Part shown: piece after piece, positions 8,415 through 15,089 of the stretch | How positions within the stretch are numbered: the first letter of the stretch is position 1 | Layout of the letters: the number at the start of each line of letters is the position of its first letter | From: Comamonadaceae bacterium | GTDB lineage: Bacteria > Pseudomonadota > Gammaproteobacteria > Burkholderiales > Burkholderiaceae_C | Assembly: GCA_947476465.1 (NCBI GenBank) | Contig: CANJQN010000036.1 | Coordinates: forward strand, 1-41,583 | DNA: 41,583 nt | Direction: 5' to 3' | Position numbers and translations under genes: made by a program | Notes under the pieces: model-generated | The model's database searches: none | The model's input: only the letters and a program-made list of their open reading frames with translations | Told to the model about the DNA's origin: nothing

Positions 8415-9091
8415 GCACTCAGAACGTCCAAACCCTGGTTGTTGCCCAGCAGGGCACACCGAGCCTGATCAGCACCCATAGGGTGCTGCGCAACACCTAC
8501 GGCTTGTTGTCGCTGACGCTGATCTTCAGCGCCGCGACCGCGGCGGCCAGCGCGAGCTTTGGATGGCCCCACCCCGGCCTGCTGCTGACACTGGCCGGCT
8601 TTTTCGGGCTGCTTTTCCTGACCAGCAAACTGCGCGACAGCGGCTGGGGCGTTCTGTCGGTGTTCGCCCTGACGGGCTTCATGGGCTACACCCTGGGCCC
8701 GGTCATCGGGCAGCAGCTGGCACTGCCCAACGGCCATCAGGTGGTGATGATGGCCATGGGCGGCACCGCGACGATCTTCATGGCGCTGTCGGCCTACGCG
8801 CTGGTCTCCCGCAGGGACTTCAGCTTCATGGGCGGCTACCTGCTGGCCGGCATCGTGGTGGCCTTCCTGGCCGGGCTGGGGGCACTGTTCCTTGACCTGC
8901 CCGCGCTTTCGCTCACCGTGTCAGCGGCCTTTGTGCTGCTGATGGGCGGCCTGATCCTGTTCGAGACCAGCCGCATCGTCACGGGCGGCGAAACCAACTA
9001 CGTCACGGCCACCGTCGGACTCTATGTTTCGATCTTCAACTTGTTCACGAGCCTGCTCAGCCTGTTTGGCTTTGGCAGCTCGAACGAGTGA
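8411..9091 (+). CDS. Bax inhibitor-1 / YccA family membrane protein
   Basis: A 226-residue inner-membrane protein with about seven hydrophobic segments and the BI-1 hallmarks. An N-terminal HRVLRNTYGLLSLTL segment lies near 24-38, and the C-terminal LYVSIFNLFTSLLSLFG lies near 205-221. E. coli YccA of this family restrains the FtsH protease, and other members conduct Ca2+ or H+. Translation is coupled to the hibernation factor by an ATGA overlap, suggesting a joint stress role. The specific function here is inferred. Confidence 0.88.
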   Translation: MSTQNVQTLVVAQQGTPSLISTHRVLRNTYGLLSLTLIFSAATAAASASFGWPHPGLLLTLAGFFGLLFLTSKLRDSGWGVLSVFALTGFMGYTLGPVIGQQLALPNGHQVVMMAMGGTATIFMALSAYALVSRRDFSFMGGYLLAGIVVAFLAGLGALFLDLPALSLTVSAAFVLLMGGLILFETSRIVTGGETNYVTATVGLYVSIFNLFTSLLSLFGFGSSNE

Positions 9092-9125
9092 ACTCCGCAC
9101 GAACAACCCAAACCAGGAGCACACC

Positions 9126-9389
9126 ATGCAATGCCCAGCCTGCGCCAGCACCGCGCTCGTCATGAGCGACCGCCAGGGCGTCGAGATCGACTATTGCCCG
9201 AAATGCCGCGGTGTGTGGTTGGACCGCGGCGAACTGGACAAGCTGATCGAGCGCTCAACCATGGCCCCGGCCCCGGCCGCCAGCCGGGCTGCGCGATCAC
9301 AACCCCAGTTCGTGGACTCCGACTACGATCACGGGCGAGGTGCGCAGGGTTATCGCAAGAAGTCCTGGCTGAAAGACATTTTCGACTGA
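9126..9389 (+). CDS. Zinc-ribbon protein (zf-TFIIB family)
   Basis: An 87-residue protein. The first 40 residues form a TFIIB-like zinc ribbon: CPAC at 3-6, then YCPKCRGVWLDRGELDKL, the family signature. The remainder is a low-complexity Pro/Ala/Arg linker ending in a basic-aromatic tail. The start ATG at 9126 gives a family-like N-terminus; the open frame upstream overlaps the BI-1 gene. No function is firmly known for these small proteins. It lies in the same rightward operon. Confidence 0.88.
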   Translation: MQCPACASTALVMSDRQGVEIDYCPKCRGVWLDRGELDKLIERSTMAPAPAASRAARSQPQFVDSDYDHGRGAQGYRKKSWLKDIFD

Positions 9390-9449
9390 TTCTCTGACGG
9401 GCCCGTCCGGGTTTTGATCGGCTCTGTCCAATTTATTTCAAAGGCGGTA

Positions 9450-10460
9450 ATGCAAACCATCGGTTCCCCACTCATGTGGTCCTTGTTCGCGGCGTTTGTG
9501 CTTGCCGCGCTGCTGGTCGACTTCTTTGCGATGAGCAAGCAGGGGGCGCATCGTGTCAGCACCCGCGAGGCGGCCATCTGGTCGCTCATCTGGGTCGGCG
9601 TGTCTTTCGTTTTCATGGGCTGGCTGTGGTGGTACCTGGGCGGTGCCAGCGCGGATGAGGCGGCACGCTCACTGGCCAATGCGAAGTCGCTGGAGTTCCT
9701 GACCGGCTACCTGATCGAGAAGGCGCTCGCGGTCGACAACATCTTCGTGTTCCTGATGTTGTTCACCTACTTCGCGGTGCCCGCCGAGTTCCAAAAGCGT
9801 GTCCTGATGATCGGTATCCTGGGCGCGCTCGTGCTGCGTGCCGGGATGATCCTGGTGGGCGCCTGGCTGATCGCGCAGTTTCACTGGGTGCTCTATGTGT
9901 TCGGCGCCTTCCTGCTGTTTACCGGCGTCAAGATGTGGTGGGCGGCCGGCCAGGAGCCCGACCTGGACAACAACCCCGCGCTCAAATGGATTCGCGGCCG
10001 CTTCAAGATCGCGCCGGACTACGATGGCGAGAAATTCTTCACCAGGGTGGGTGGGATCCGAATGGCCACGCCGCTGCTGGTCGTGATGCTGCTCATCGGC
10101 ATCGTGGACATCGTATTTGCGGTCGACTCGATCCCGGCCATCTTCGCGATCACGACCGACCCCTTCATCGTGCTCACCTCCAACGTGTTCGCCATTCTCG
10201 GCCTGCGCGCGATGTACTTCCTGCTGGCCAACATGCACGAGCGCTTCCACCTTCTGAGCTACGGTCTGGCGATCGTCCTGGTCTTCATAGGCGCCAAGAT
10301 GTTGTTGATCGACATCTACAAGATTCCTGTGGCGTTCTCGCTGGGCTTCACTGTGGTGACACTGGCTGTGACGATGATCCTGTCCCTGAAGATCCCGCCG
10401 AGGGGCACACCAGGCGGTGCCTATCCGTTCGGTGTGAAAAAGCGCGATGAGCGGGCATAG
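9450..10460 (+). CDS. TerC family integral membrane protein
   Basis: A 336-residue membrane protein with about nine hydrophobic segments. The two conserved acidic membrane motifs of TerC/Alx are present: IEKALAVDNIFVFLM and IVDIVFAVDSIPAIFAITTD. Relatives include Alx and MeeY/MeeF, linked to manganese export and metalation of secreted proteins, and tellurite-resistance TerC. The start at 9450 has a purine-rich AAAGGCGG upstream; 12 additional codons are open. I see no manganese riboswitch in the 60-base gap ahead of it. Confidence 0.88.
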   Translation: MQTIGSPLMWSLFAAFVLAALLVDFFAMSKQGAHRVSTREAAIWSLIWVGVSFVFMGWLWWYLGGASADEAARSLANAKSLEFLTGYLIEKALAVDNIFVFLMLFTYFAVPAEFQKRVLMIGILGALVLRAGMILVGAWLIAQFHWVLYVFGAFLLFTGVKMWWAAGQEPDLDNNPALKWIRGRFKIAPDYDGEKFFTRVGGIRMATPLLVVMLLIGIVDIVFAVDSIPAIFAITTDPFIVLTSNVFAILGLRAMYFLLANMHERFHLLSYGLAIVLVFIGAKMLLIDIYKIPVAFSLGFTVVTLAVTMILSLKIPPRGTPGGAYPFGVKKRDERA

Positions 10461-10484
10461 GTGGCCCCACAGACCCGCAAGGCA

Positions 10485-10507
10485 GTCAGCGCCCGTCGTG
10501 CGCTGAC
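10485..10507. other. Stem-loop between terC-like gene and sbtA
   Basis: GTCAGCGC at 10485-10492 pairs perfectly with GCGCTGAC at 10500-10507 around a 7-base loop. There is no T-tract, so it is not a standard terminator. It could be an RNA processing or stability element separating the expression of the two transporters. Confidence 0.45.
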
Positions 10508-10530
10508 GCTGGCTGGAGCGATCGCCACCT

Positions 10531-11469
10531 ATGCCGCACTTCGAGCCGGTCATCCTGTTCTTCGTGCTCGGCGCATTGGCCGGATTCGCCCGTTCGGATC
10601 TGCGCATCCCCGGTGTCTTCTATGAATCGCTGAGCATCTTCCTTCTGCTGGCCATCGGCTTGAAGGGCGGAGTGGAACTGGCGCGCTATCCGCTGTCCGA
10701 GGTCGCGCTACCCGCTATGGTCGTCTTCGCGGTGGGAACGCTGATCCCCCTGGTCGCGTATCCCTTGCTGCGGCGCGTTGGCCGGCTGTCGCGTGCCGAC
10801 TCGGGCTCGATCGCCGGCCACTACGGATCGGTGAGCGTCGTCACCTTTGCCGTCGGGACCACCTACCTGGCCCGGCTCGGCCAGGAGGTCGAGGGCTACA
10901 TCCCGGTGTTGCTCGTGCTGCTGGAGTTCCCCGCCCTGGTCATCGGCGTTCTGCTGGCGCGGCGCGGTGAGCGCGGCACCCCCTGGGGCAAGGTTCTGCA
11001 TGAGGTCTTCGCCGGCAAGAGCATCGTGCTGCTGCTGGGCGGGCTTGCGATCGGTTGGTTCGCCGGACCGCAAGGCATCGCGCCGCTGGACAGCCTGTTC
11101 TTTGATCTGTTCAGGGGCGTGCTTGCCTTCTTCCTGCTCGAGATGGGCCTGGTGGTCGCCAATCGCTTCGGCGAGCTGCGCCGCGCCGGGCTCTTCCTGA
11201 TCGTCTTCGCCATCATGATGCCGCTGTTCTCGGCGGGCCTGGGGGTGGTCACCGGCATGCTGCTGGGCCTGTCCGTTGGCGGCGTGACGCTGCTGGCGAC
11301 GCTGTACGCGAGCGCGTCGTATATCGCTGCGCCGGCGGCCATGAGGCTGGCGGTGCCGCAGGCAAATCCGGCGCTGTCCATAGGTGCGGCGCTGGGGATC
11401 ACCTTTCCGTTCAACCTGCTGGTGGGCATCCCTTTGTACCACTGGCTGGCGCAGCAAGCGCTACAGTGA
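10531..11469 (+). CDS. sbtA: Sodium-dependent bicarbonate transporter SbtA
   Basis: A 312-residue inner-membrane protein with about ten hydrophobic segments in two inverted halves. Recognisable SbtA features are LRIPGVFYESLSIFLLLAIG near the start, the GHYGSVSVVTFAVG loop in the first half, and a matching SASYIAAPAAMR segment in the second. In cyanobacteria SbtA is a high-affinity Na+/HCO3- symporter. The next gene encodes a PII-like partner, which strengthens the call. Substrate specificity in this organism is inferred. Confidence 0.87.
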   Translation: MPHFEPVILFFVLGALAGFARSDLRIPGVFYESLSIFLLLAIGLKGGVELARYPLSEVALPAMVVFAVGTLIPLVAYPLLRRVGRLSRADSGSIAGHYGSVSVVTFAVGTTYLARLGQEVEGYIPVLLVLLEFPALVIGVLLARRGERGTPWGKVLHEVFAGKSIVLLLGGLAIGWFAGPQGIAPLDSLFFDLFRGVLAFFLLEMGLVVANRFGELRRAGLFLIVFAIMMPLFSAGLGVVTGMLLGLSVGGVTLLATLYASASYIAAPAAMRLAVPQANPALSIGAALGITFPFNLLVGIPLYHWLAQQALQ

Positions 11470-11476
11470 GCACGCG

Positions 11477-11788
11477 ATGCAAGTTTCGGTTTCCGGCATG
11501 CGCAAGCTGCTGACCATCATCTGTGAGGCCGCACTCGAGGCCGCGCTATTGCGCGACCTCGAATCATTGGGTGCGCACGGCTACACGGTGACCGATGCGC
11601 GCGGCAAGGGTAGCCGCGGCCGGCGTGATGCCTCGTGGGGCCCGCATGCCAACATCAGGGTGGAGGTTCTGTGCACCGCCGACACCGCCGGCGTCATCTG
11701 CAAGGCACTGCGCGAACGCTACTACGACAACTACTCGATGGTCCTGTTCGTGGCAGACGTCGAAGTTCTGCGGCCGGAAAAGTTTTGA
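11477..11788 (+). CDS. sbtB: PII-like SbtB-type regulator
   Basis: A 103-residue PII-superfamily protein directly behind sbtA (7-base gap). The ferredoxin-like start RKLLTIICEAALEAALLRDL is followed by GAHGYTVTDARGKGSRGRR, the nucleotide-binding and T-loop region. Cyanobacterial SbtB binds adenine nucleotides including cAMP and plugs SbtA. The protein ends VADVEVLRPEKF and lacks the C-terminal CGPxGC redox loop found in many cyanobacterial SbtB proteins. The ATG at 11477 is chosen because upstream codons overlap sbtA. Confidence 0.85.
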   Translation: MQVSVSGMRKLLTIICEAALEAALLRDLESLGAHGYTVTDARGKGSRGRRDASWGPHANIRVEVLCTADTAGVICKALRERYYDNYSMVLFVADVEVLRPEKF

Positions 11789-11871
11789 ACTTCATAGGGC
11801 CGATGGGGTTTGGCTGGGGGCTTTGAACATCGGCTCGCAAGGCGACTCAGTGGCGTCGCAGCAAGTACCAG

Positions 11872-11948
11872 TGGTCGGGGTGAGAGGATTCGAACCTCCG
11901 ATCTCTACGTCCCGAACGTAGCGCTTTACCTGACTAAGCTACACCCCG
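11872..11948 (-). tRNA. tRNA-Pro (anticodon CGG)
   Basis: Read on the minus strand, the 77-nucleotide cloverleaf has acceptor stem CGGGGTG/CACCCCG, anticodon stem CTACG/CGTAG, and loop TTCGGGA, giving anticodon CGG. The T arm contains GGTTCGAATCC. The 3' CCA is encoded (11872-11874). It decodes the proline codon CCG. Confidence 0.97.
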
Positions 11949-11988
11949 ATGTGCCTGCGAAGTGACGTGTGCTGAGCTCCGGGGGATC

Positions 11989-12972
11989 TTAGTGGCGTCG
12001 TGCAAGCAGCGTAGCCGCCAATTGTAGCAGCCCGGCGCTGTACTCATTTCGCGGCAGCGGGGCGATGCAGTCGATCGCGCGCTGCGCTTCGTTGCCGGCC
12101 GCCGCGCGGGCAACGTCGAGCGCCCCGGTCTCGCGCACGATGGCCACGATGGCGTCGAGATCCTGGGTCGAGCCGTTCTCGATGGCATTGCGCACCAGTG
12201 CGCTTTGCGCCTTCGGCGCGCGTTGCATGGCGGCGATCAAAGGTAAGGTGGCCTTGCCCTCGCGCAGATCGTCGCCCAGGTTCTTGCCCATCTCCGTGGC
12301 GTCGCCGTCGTAGTCGAGCACATCGTCGATCACCTGGAACGCCGTGCCCAGAGCCTGACCGTAGTCGGCGCAGGCCTGCTCGACCTCGGGCGTGCTGCCG
12401 GCGAGCACCGCGGCCAGCCGCGTGCTGGCTTCGAACAGCTTGGCTGTCTTGGAGCGGATCACCCGCAGGTACGCGGCCTCGTCGAGCGAGGCGTCGTGCA
12501 TGTTCATCAGCTGCAGCACTTCACCCTCGGCGATCACGTTGGTGGCGTCGGCGAGGATCTCCATCACGCGTATCTGCCGCGCGTCGAGCATCATCTGGAA
12601 GGCCCGCGAATAGAGGAAGTCGCCCACCAGCACGCTGGCGGCATTGCCGAAGGTCTGGTTGGCGGTGGCGCGCCCGCGGCGCAGGGTGGAGTCGTCGACC
12701 ACGTCGTCGTGAAGCAGCGTGGCGGTGTGGATGAACTCGACCACCGCCGCCAAGTTGAAGCGCTGCTCGCCGCGAAAGCCGAGCGCGCCGCTCACCAGCA
12801 GAAGCAGGGCGGGGCGCAAGCGCTTGCCGCCGGCCGAGATGATGTAGCGGCTGACCTCGCCGACCAGCGGAACGCCCGAGTCGAGCCGCCTAGCGATCAC
12901 GGCGTCCACTTCACGCATGTCGTCGGCAATCAGGGCGAGCGTGGCGGCGGTGCTGGAGGTGGTATCGGTCAA
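11989..12972 (-). CDS. ispB: Octaprenyl diphosphate synthase
   Basis: A 327-residue trans-polyprenyl synthase that makes the ubiquinone side chain. The first aspartate-rich motif is LLHDDVVDD (89-93), and the second is IDDVLDYDGD further down. GGKRLRP lies near 49-54. I start it at the TTG at 12970-12972. The N-terminus then matches E. coli IspB in length, and a TATAAT box at 13015-13020 places transcription start downstream of the only upstream ATG (13089). No good ribosome-binding site is visible. Confidence 0.93.
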   Translation of the reverse strand: MTDTTSSTAATLALIADDMREVDAVIARRLDSGVPLVGEVSRYIISAGGKRLRPALLLLVSGALGFRGEQRFNLAAVVEFIHTATLLHDDVVDDSTLRRGRATANQTFGNAASVLVGDFLYSRAFQMMLDARQIRVMEILADATNVIAEGEVLQLMNMHDASLDEAAYLRVIRSKTAKLFEASTRLAAVLAGSTPEVEQACADYGQALGTAFQVIDDVLDYDGDATEMGKNLGDDLREGKATLPLIAAMQRAPKAQSALVRNAIENGSTQDLDAIVAIVRETGALDVARAAAGNEAQRAIDCIAPLPRNEYSAGLLQLAATLLARRH

Positions 12973-13014
12973 GGGGAGGGCGCGCAGCGTGCAGGGCGCG
13001 GAAAAGTCGGCTCG

Positions 13015-13020
13015 ATTATA
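13015..13020 (-). promoter_or_regulatory. Candidate -10 box of ispB
   Basis: On the minus strand the sequence is CCCTATAATCG, a perfect TATAAT. No convincing -35 lies at 16-18 bases. Transcription would begin near 13008, about 36 bases before the proposed TTG start. Confidence 0.55.
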
Positions 13021-13070
13021 GGGAGCCGATGTCGCGCGCCCGACCGGGCACTGGCCCTCGCTTATTGATG

Positions 13071-13217
13071 TTTTCATATTGGACGACACGTCATCATCCG
13101 TTCGCCCTGAGCCCGTCGAAGGGCATGCGAGTGCTACTTCAAGGCTTCGACCCTTCGACAGGCTCAGGATAGGCCAAGCTCAGCCCGAACGGGACAGGGT
13201 GTCGTGAGTTAGGAAAT
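13071..13217. repeat. Family A MITE-like element, copy A2
   Basis: The core arms CCGTTCGCCCTGAGCCCGTC (from 13098) and a reverse-complement set ending AGCCCGAACGG (to about 13191) are flanked by ACGACAC (13083-13089) and GTGTCGT (13199-13205). Outermost is TTTTCATA (13071) against TAGGAAAT on the right. The same outer ends flank the copy at 24.7 kb, so the whole block, not only the core, is the repeated unit. Confidence 0.75.
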
Positions 13218-13262
13218 TCTCAACATGCGGCTGCGCCTGCAGGAAGTCAGTGGCCGCAAACG

Positions 13263-13271
13263 TGCTATAGT
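13263..13271 (+). promoter_or_regulatory. Candidate extended -10 promoter of rplU-rpmA
   Basis: TGCTATAGT is an extended -10 (TGn plus TATAGT). The -35 region is weak. Transcription would start near 13278 and give a leader of about 75 bases that includes the hairpins at 13311-13346. Confidence 0.5.
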
Positions 13272-13310
13272 CTTCGGCTCCCTGCGGAAATCCGTCCGTG
13301 GGAAACATCT

Positions 13311-13346
13311 TTGAAGAGACGCTTATGTCTCTTTCTCTTCAAGAGG
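13311..13346 (+). promoter_or_regulatory. rplU leader with two mutually exclusive hairpins
   Basis: AAGAGAC (13314-13320) can pair with GTCTCTT (13327-13333), giving a 7-bp hairpin with a 6-base loop. Alternatively TTGAAGAG (13311-13318) can pair with CTCTTCAA (13335-13342), 8 bp. The second pairing covers part of the ribosome-binding site AAGAGG (13341-13346); the first leaves it free. The arrangement suits translational autoregulation of L21-L27, but this is inference. Confidence 0.5.
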
Positions 13347-13352
13347 TCTTCA

Positions 13353-13664
13353 ATGTACGCGGTCATAAAAACCGGCGGCAAGCAGTATCGCGTTGCTTCC
13401 GGCGAAAAAATTAAAGTAGAACAGATTGCTGCGGACGTGGGCCAGGAAATCGTGATCGATCAAGTCCTCGCCGTCGGAAACGGCAGCGAGATCAAGGTCG
13501 GCACTCCCCTGGTGTCCGGTGCGACTGTCATTGCCACGGTCGTGGCGCACGGCAAGCACGACAAGATTCGCATCTTCAAGATGCGTCGTCGCAAGCACTA
13601 CCAAAAGCGCCAGGGTCATCGTCAGCAGTTCACTGAGCTGCAAATCGGCGCGATCGCAGCTTAA
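13353..13664 (+). CDS. rplU: 50S ribosomal protein L21
   Basis: A 103-residue L21 protein, standard length, beginning MYAVIKTGGKQYRVASGEKI and containing the basic KMRRRKHYQKRQGHRQ rRNA-binding stretch near 75-92. It binds 23S rRNA together with L20. The ATG at 13353 follows the AAGAGG site; an open extension upstream is the leader. It forms an operon with rpmA, 12 bases downstream. Confidence 0.98.
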   Translation: MYAVIKTGGKQYRVASGEKIKVEQIAADVGQEIVIDQVLAVGNGSEIKVGTPLVSGATVIATVVAHGKHDKIRIFKMRRRKHYQKRQGHRQQFTELQIGAIAA

Positions 13665-13676
13665 GGAGCAACGGAC

Positions 13677-13937
13677 ATGGCACAGAAAAAAGGCGGCGGC
13701 TCTACGCGAAACGGGCGCGATTCCAAGCCCAAGATGCTGGGGGTCAAGGCCTTCGGCGGCGAACTGATCAGCGCCGGCGCCATCATCGTGCGCCAGCGTG
13801 GCACCAAGTTCCATCCAGGCACCAATGTCGGTGTCGGCAAGGACCACACCCTGTTCGCCCTGGTTGAGGGCCACGTGTCGTTTGCCGTCAAGGGTTCGCA
13901 GAACAAGCAAACCGTGTTCGTGACGCCGGCGGCCTGA
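13677..13937 (+). CDS. rpmA: 50S ribosomal protein L27
   Basis: An 86-residue L27 protein starting MAQKKGGGSTRNGRDS, the conserved N-terminal tail that reaches toward the peptidyl transferase centre. It carries no N-terminal extension of the kind cleaved in Firmicutes. GVKAFGGE and RGTKFHPG follow as expected. A clear terminator lies 24 bases downstream, so rplU-rpmA form their own unit ahead of obgE. Confidence 0.98.
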   Translation: MAQKKGGGSTRNGRDSKPKMLGVKAFGGELISAGAIIVRQRGTKFHPGTNVGVGKDHTLFALVEGHVSFAVKGSQNKQTVFVTPAA

Positions 13938-13960
13938 TCGCCCCGGCATTGCCGCAAAAA

Positions 13961-13988
13961 GCCCTGCGTCAATGCGCAGGGCTTTTTT
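13961..13988 (+). terminator. Rho-independent terminator after rpmA
   Basis: GCCCTGCG (13961-13968) pairs with CGCAGGGC (13975-13982) around a 6-base loop and is followed by six T. An upstream A-run lengthens the stem. obgE begins 28 bases further on, so some read-through into obgE is possible. Confidence 0.93.
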
Positions 13989-14015
13989 GTTGGCGTATTC
14001 CCTAAAATCCCCATC

Positions 14016-15089
14016 ATGAAGTTCGTCGACGAAGCCTATATCGATGTTGCCGCTGGCGACGGCGGCGCCGGCTGTGTGTCGTTCCGGCACGAAAAATACA
14101 AGGAGTTCGGCGGACCCAACGGCGGGGACGGCGGACGCGGCGGCCACGTGTTCGCCATCGCCGATCCCAGCCTCAACACCCTGGTGGACTACCGATACTC
14201 ACGCCGCCACGAGGCCAGGCGCGGCGAGCACGGCATGGGCTCGGACATGTTCGGCGCCGCCGGCGACGACATCACGCTCAAGATGCCGGTGGGCACCATC
14301 ATCACCGACGCCGAAACCGGCGACGTGCTGTACGAGATGCTCACGCCCGGCGAGGTGATCACTATCGCCAAGGGCGGCGACGGTGGCTTCGGCAACATGC
14401 GTTTCAAGAGCGCCATCAACCGCGCCCCGCGTCAGAAGACGCCGGGATGGCCCGGGGAGAGCAAGAAGCTCAAGCTGGAGCTCAAGGTGTTGGCCGACGT
14501 GGGCCTGCTGGGCATGCCCAATGCCGGCAAGTCCACGCTGATCACCGCCATCTCGAACGCGCGTCCGAAGATCGCCGACTATCCCTTCACCACGCTGCAC
14601 CCCAACCTGGGCGTGGTGAGGGTCGGGCCCGAACAGAGCTTTGTCGTCGCCGACGTCCCCGGCCTGATCGAAGGCGCGTCTGACGGCGCGGGTCTGGGGC
14701 ACCAGTTTCTGCGGCACCTTCAGCGCACCCGTCTGCTGCTGCACCTGGTCGATATGGCGCCGTTCGACGACGCGGTCGACCCGGTCGCGCAGGCCAAGGC
14801 CATCGTGGCCGAGCTCAAGAAGTACGACAAGGCGTTGTACGACAAGCCGCGCTGGCTGGTGCTCAACAAGCTCGACATGGTGCCGTCGGATGAGCGCGCG
14901 GCGCGGGTCAAGGACTTCGTCAAACGGTTCAAGTACAAGGGGCCGGTGTTCGAGATCTCGGCGCTCACGCATGAAGGCTGCGACGCGCTGACCAAGGCCA
15001 TCTTCCGGCACCTTGACGCGCAGCGGATCGCCGCGCAGCCTCATGTCGAGGTCGATCCCCGCTTCGCCGACGAGCCGACCGCAAAATGA
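14016..15089 (+). CDS. obgE: GTPase Obg/CgtA
   Basis: A 357-residue Obg GTPase, which binds the 50S subunit and links ribosome assembly with the stringent response. The glycine-rich Obg fold occupies residues 1-158 (GDGGAGCVSFRHEK, GGDGGRGGHV). The G domain follows with GMPNAGKST (P-loop), the switch FTTLHPNLG, DVPGLIEGA and NKLD. The C-terminal tail is short compared with E. coli, as is usual in this group. It overlaps proB by 4 bases (ATGA). Confidence 0.97.
   Translation: MKFVDEAYIDVAAGDGGAGCVSFRHEKYKEFGGPNGGDGGRGGHVFAIADPSLNTLVDYRYSRRHEARRGEHGMGSDMFGAAGDDITLKMPVGTIITDAETGDVLYEMLTPGEVITIAKGGDGGFGNMRFKSAINRAPRQKTPGWPGESKKLKLELKVLADVGLLGMPNAGKSTLITAISNARPKIADYPFTTLHPNLGVVRVGPEQSFVVADVPGLIEGASDGAGLGHQFLRHLQRTRLLLHLVDMAPFDDAVDPVAQAKAIVAELKKYDKALYDKPRWLVLNKLDMVPSDERAARVKDFVKRFKYKGPVFEISALTHEGCDALTKAIFRHLDAQRIAAQPHVEVDPRFADEPTAK

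Larger units (their letters stand above)
12973..13352. other. Intergenic region ispB-rplU (380 bases)
   Basis: This divergent gap contains no gene I can support. From left to right it holds the ispB leader and -10 box, a family A repeat element (13071-13217), the rplU promoter (13263-13271) and the structured rplU leader (13311-13346). The upstream ispB open frame here encodes nothing recognisable. Confidence 0.7.

Noticed and set aside
9390..9449. Manganese (yybP-ykoY) riboswitch ahead of the TerC gene
   Set aside because: Only 60 bases are available and the conserved loops are not seen.
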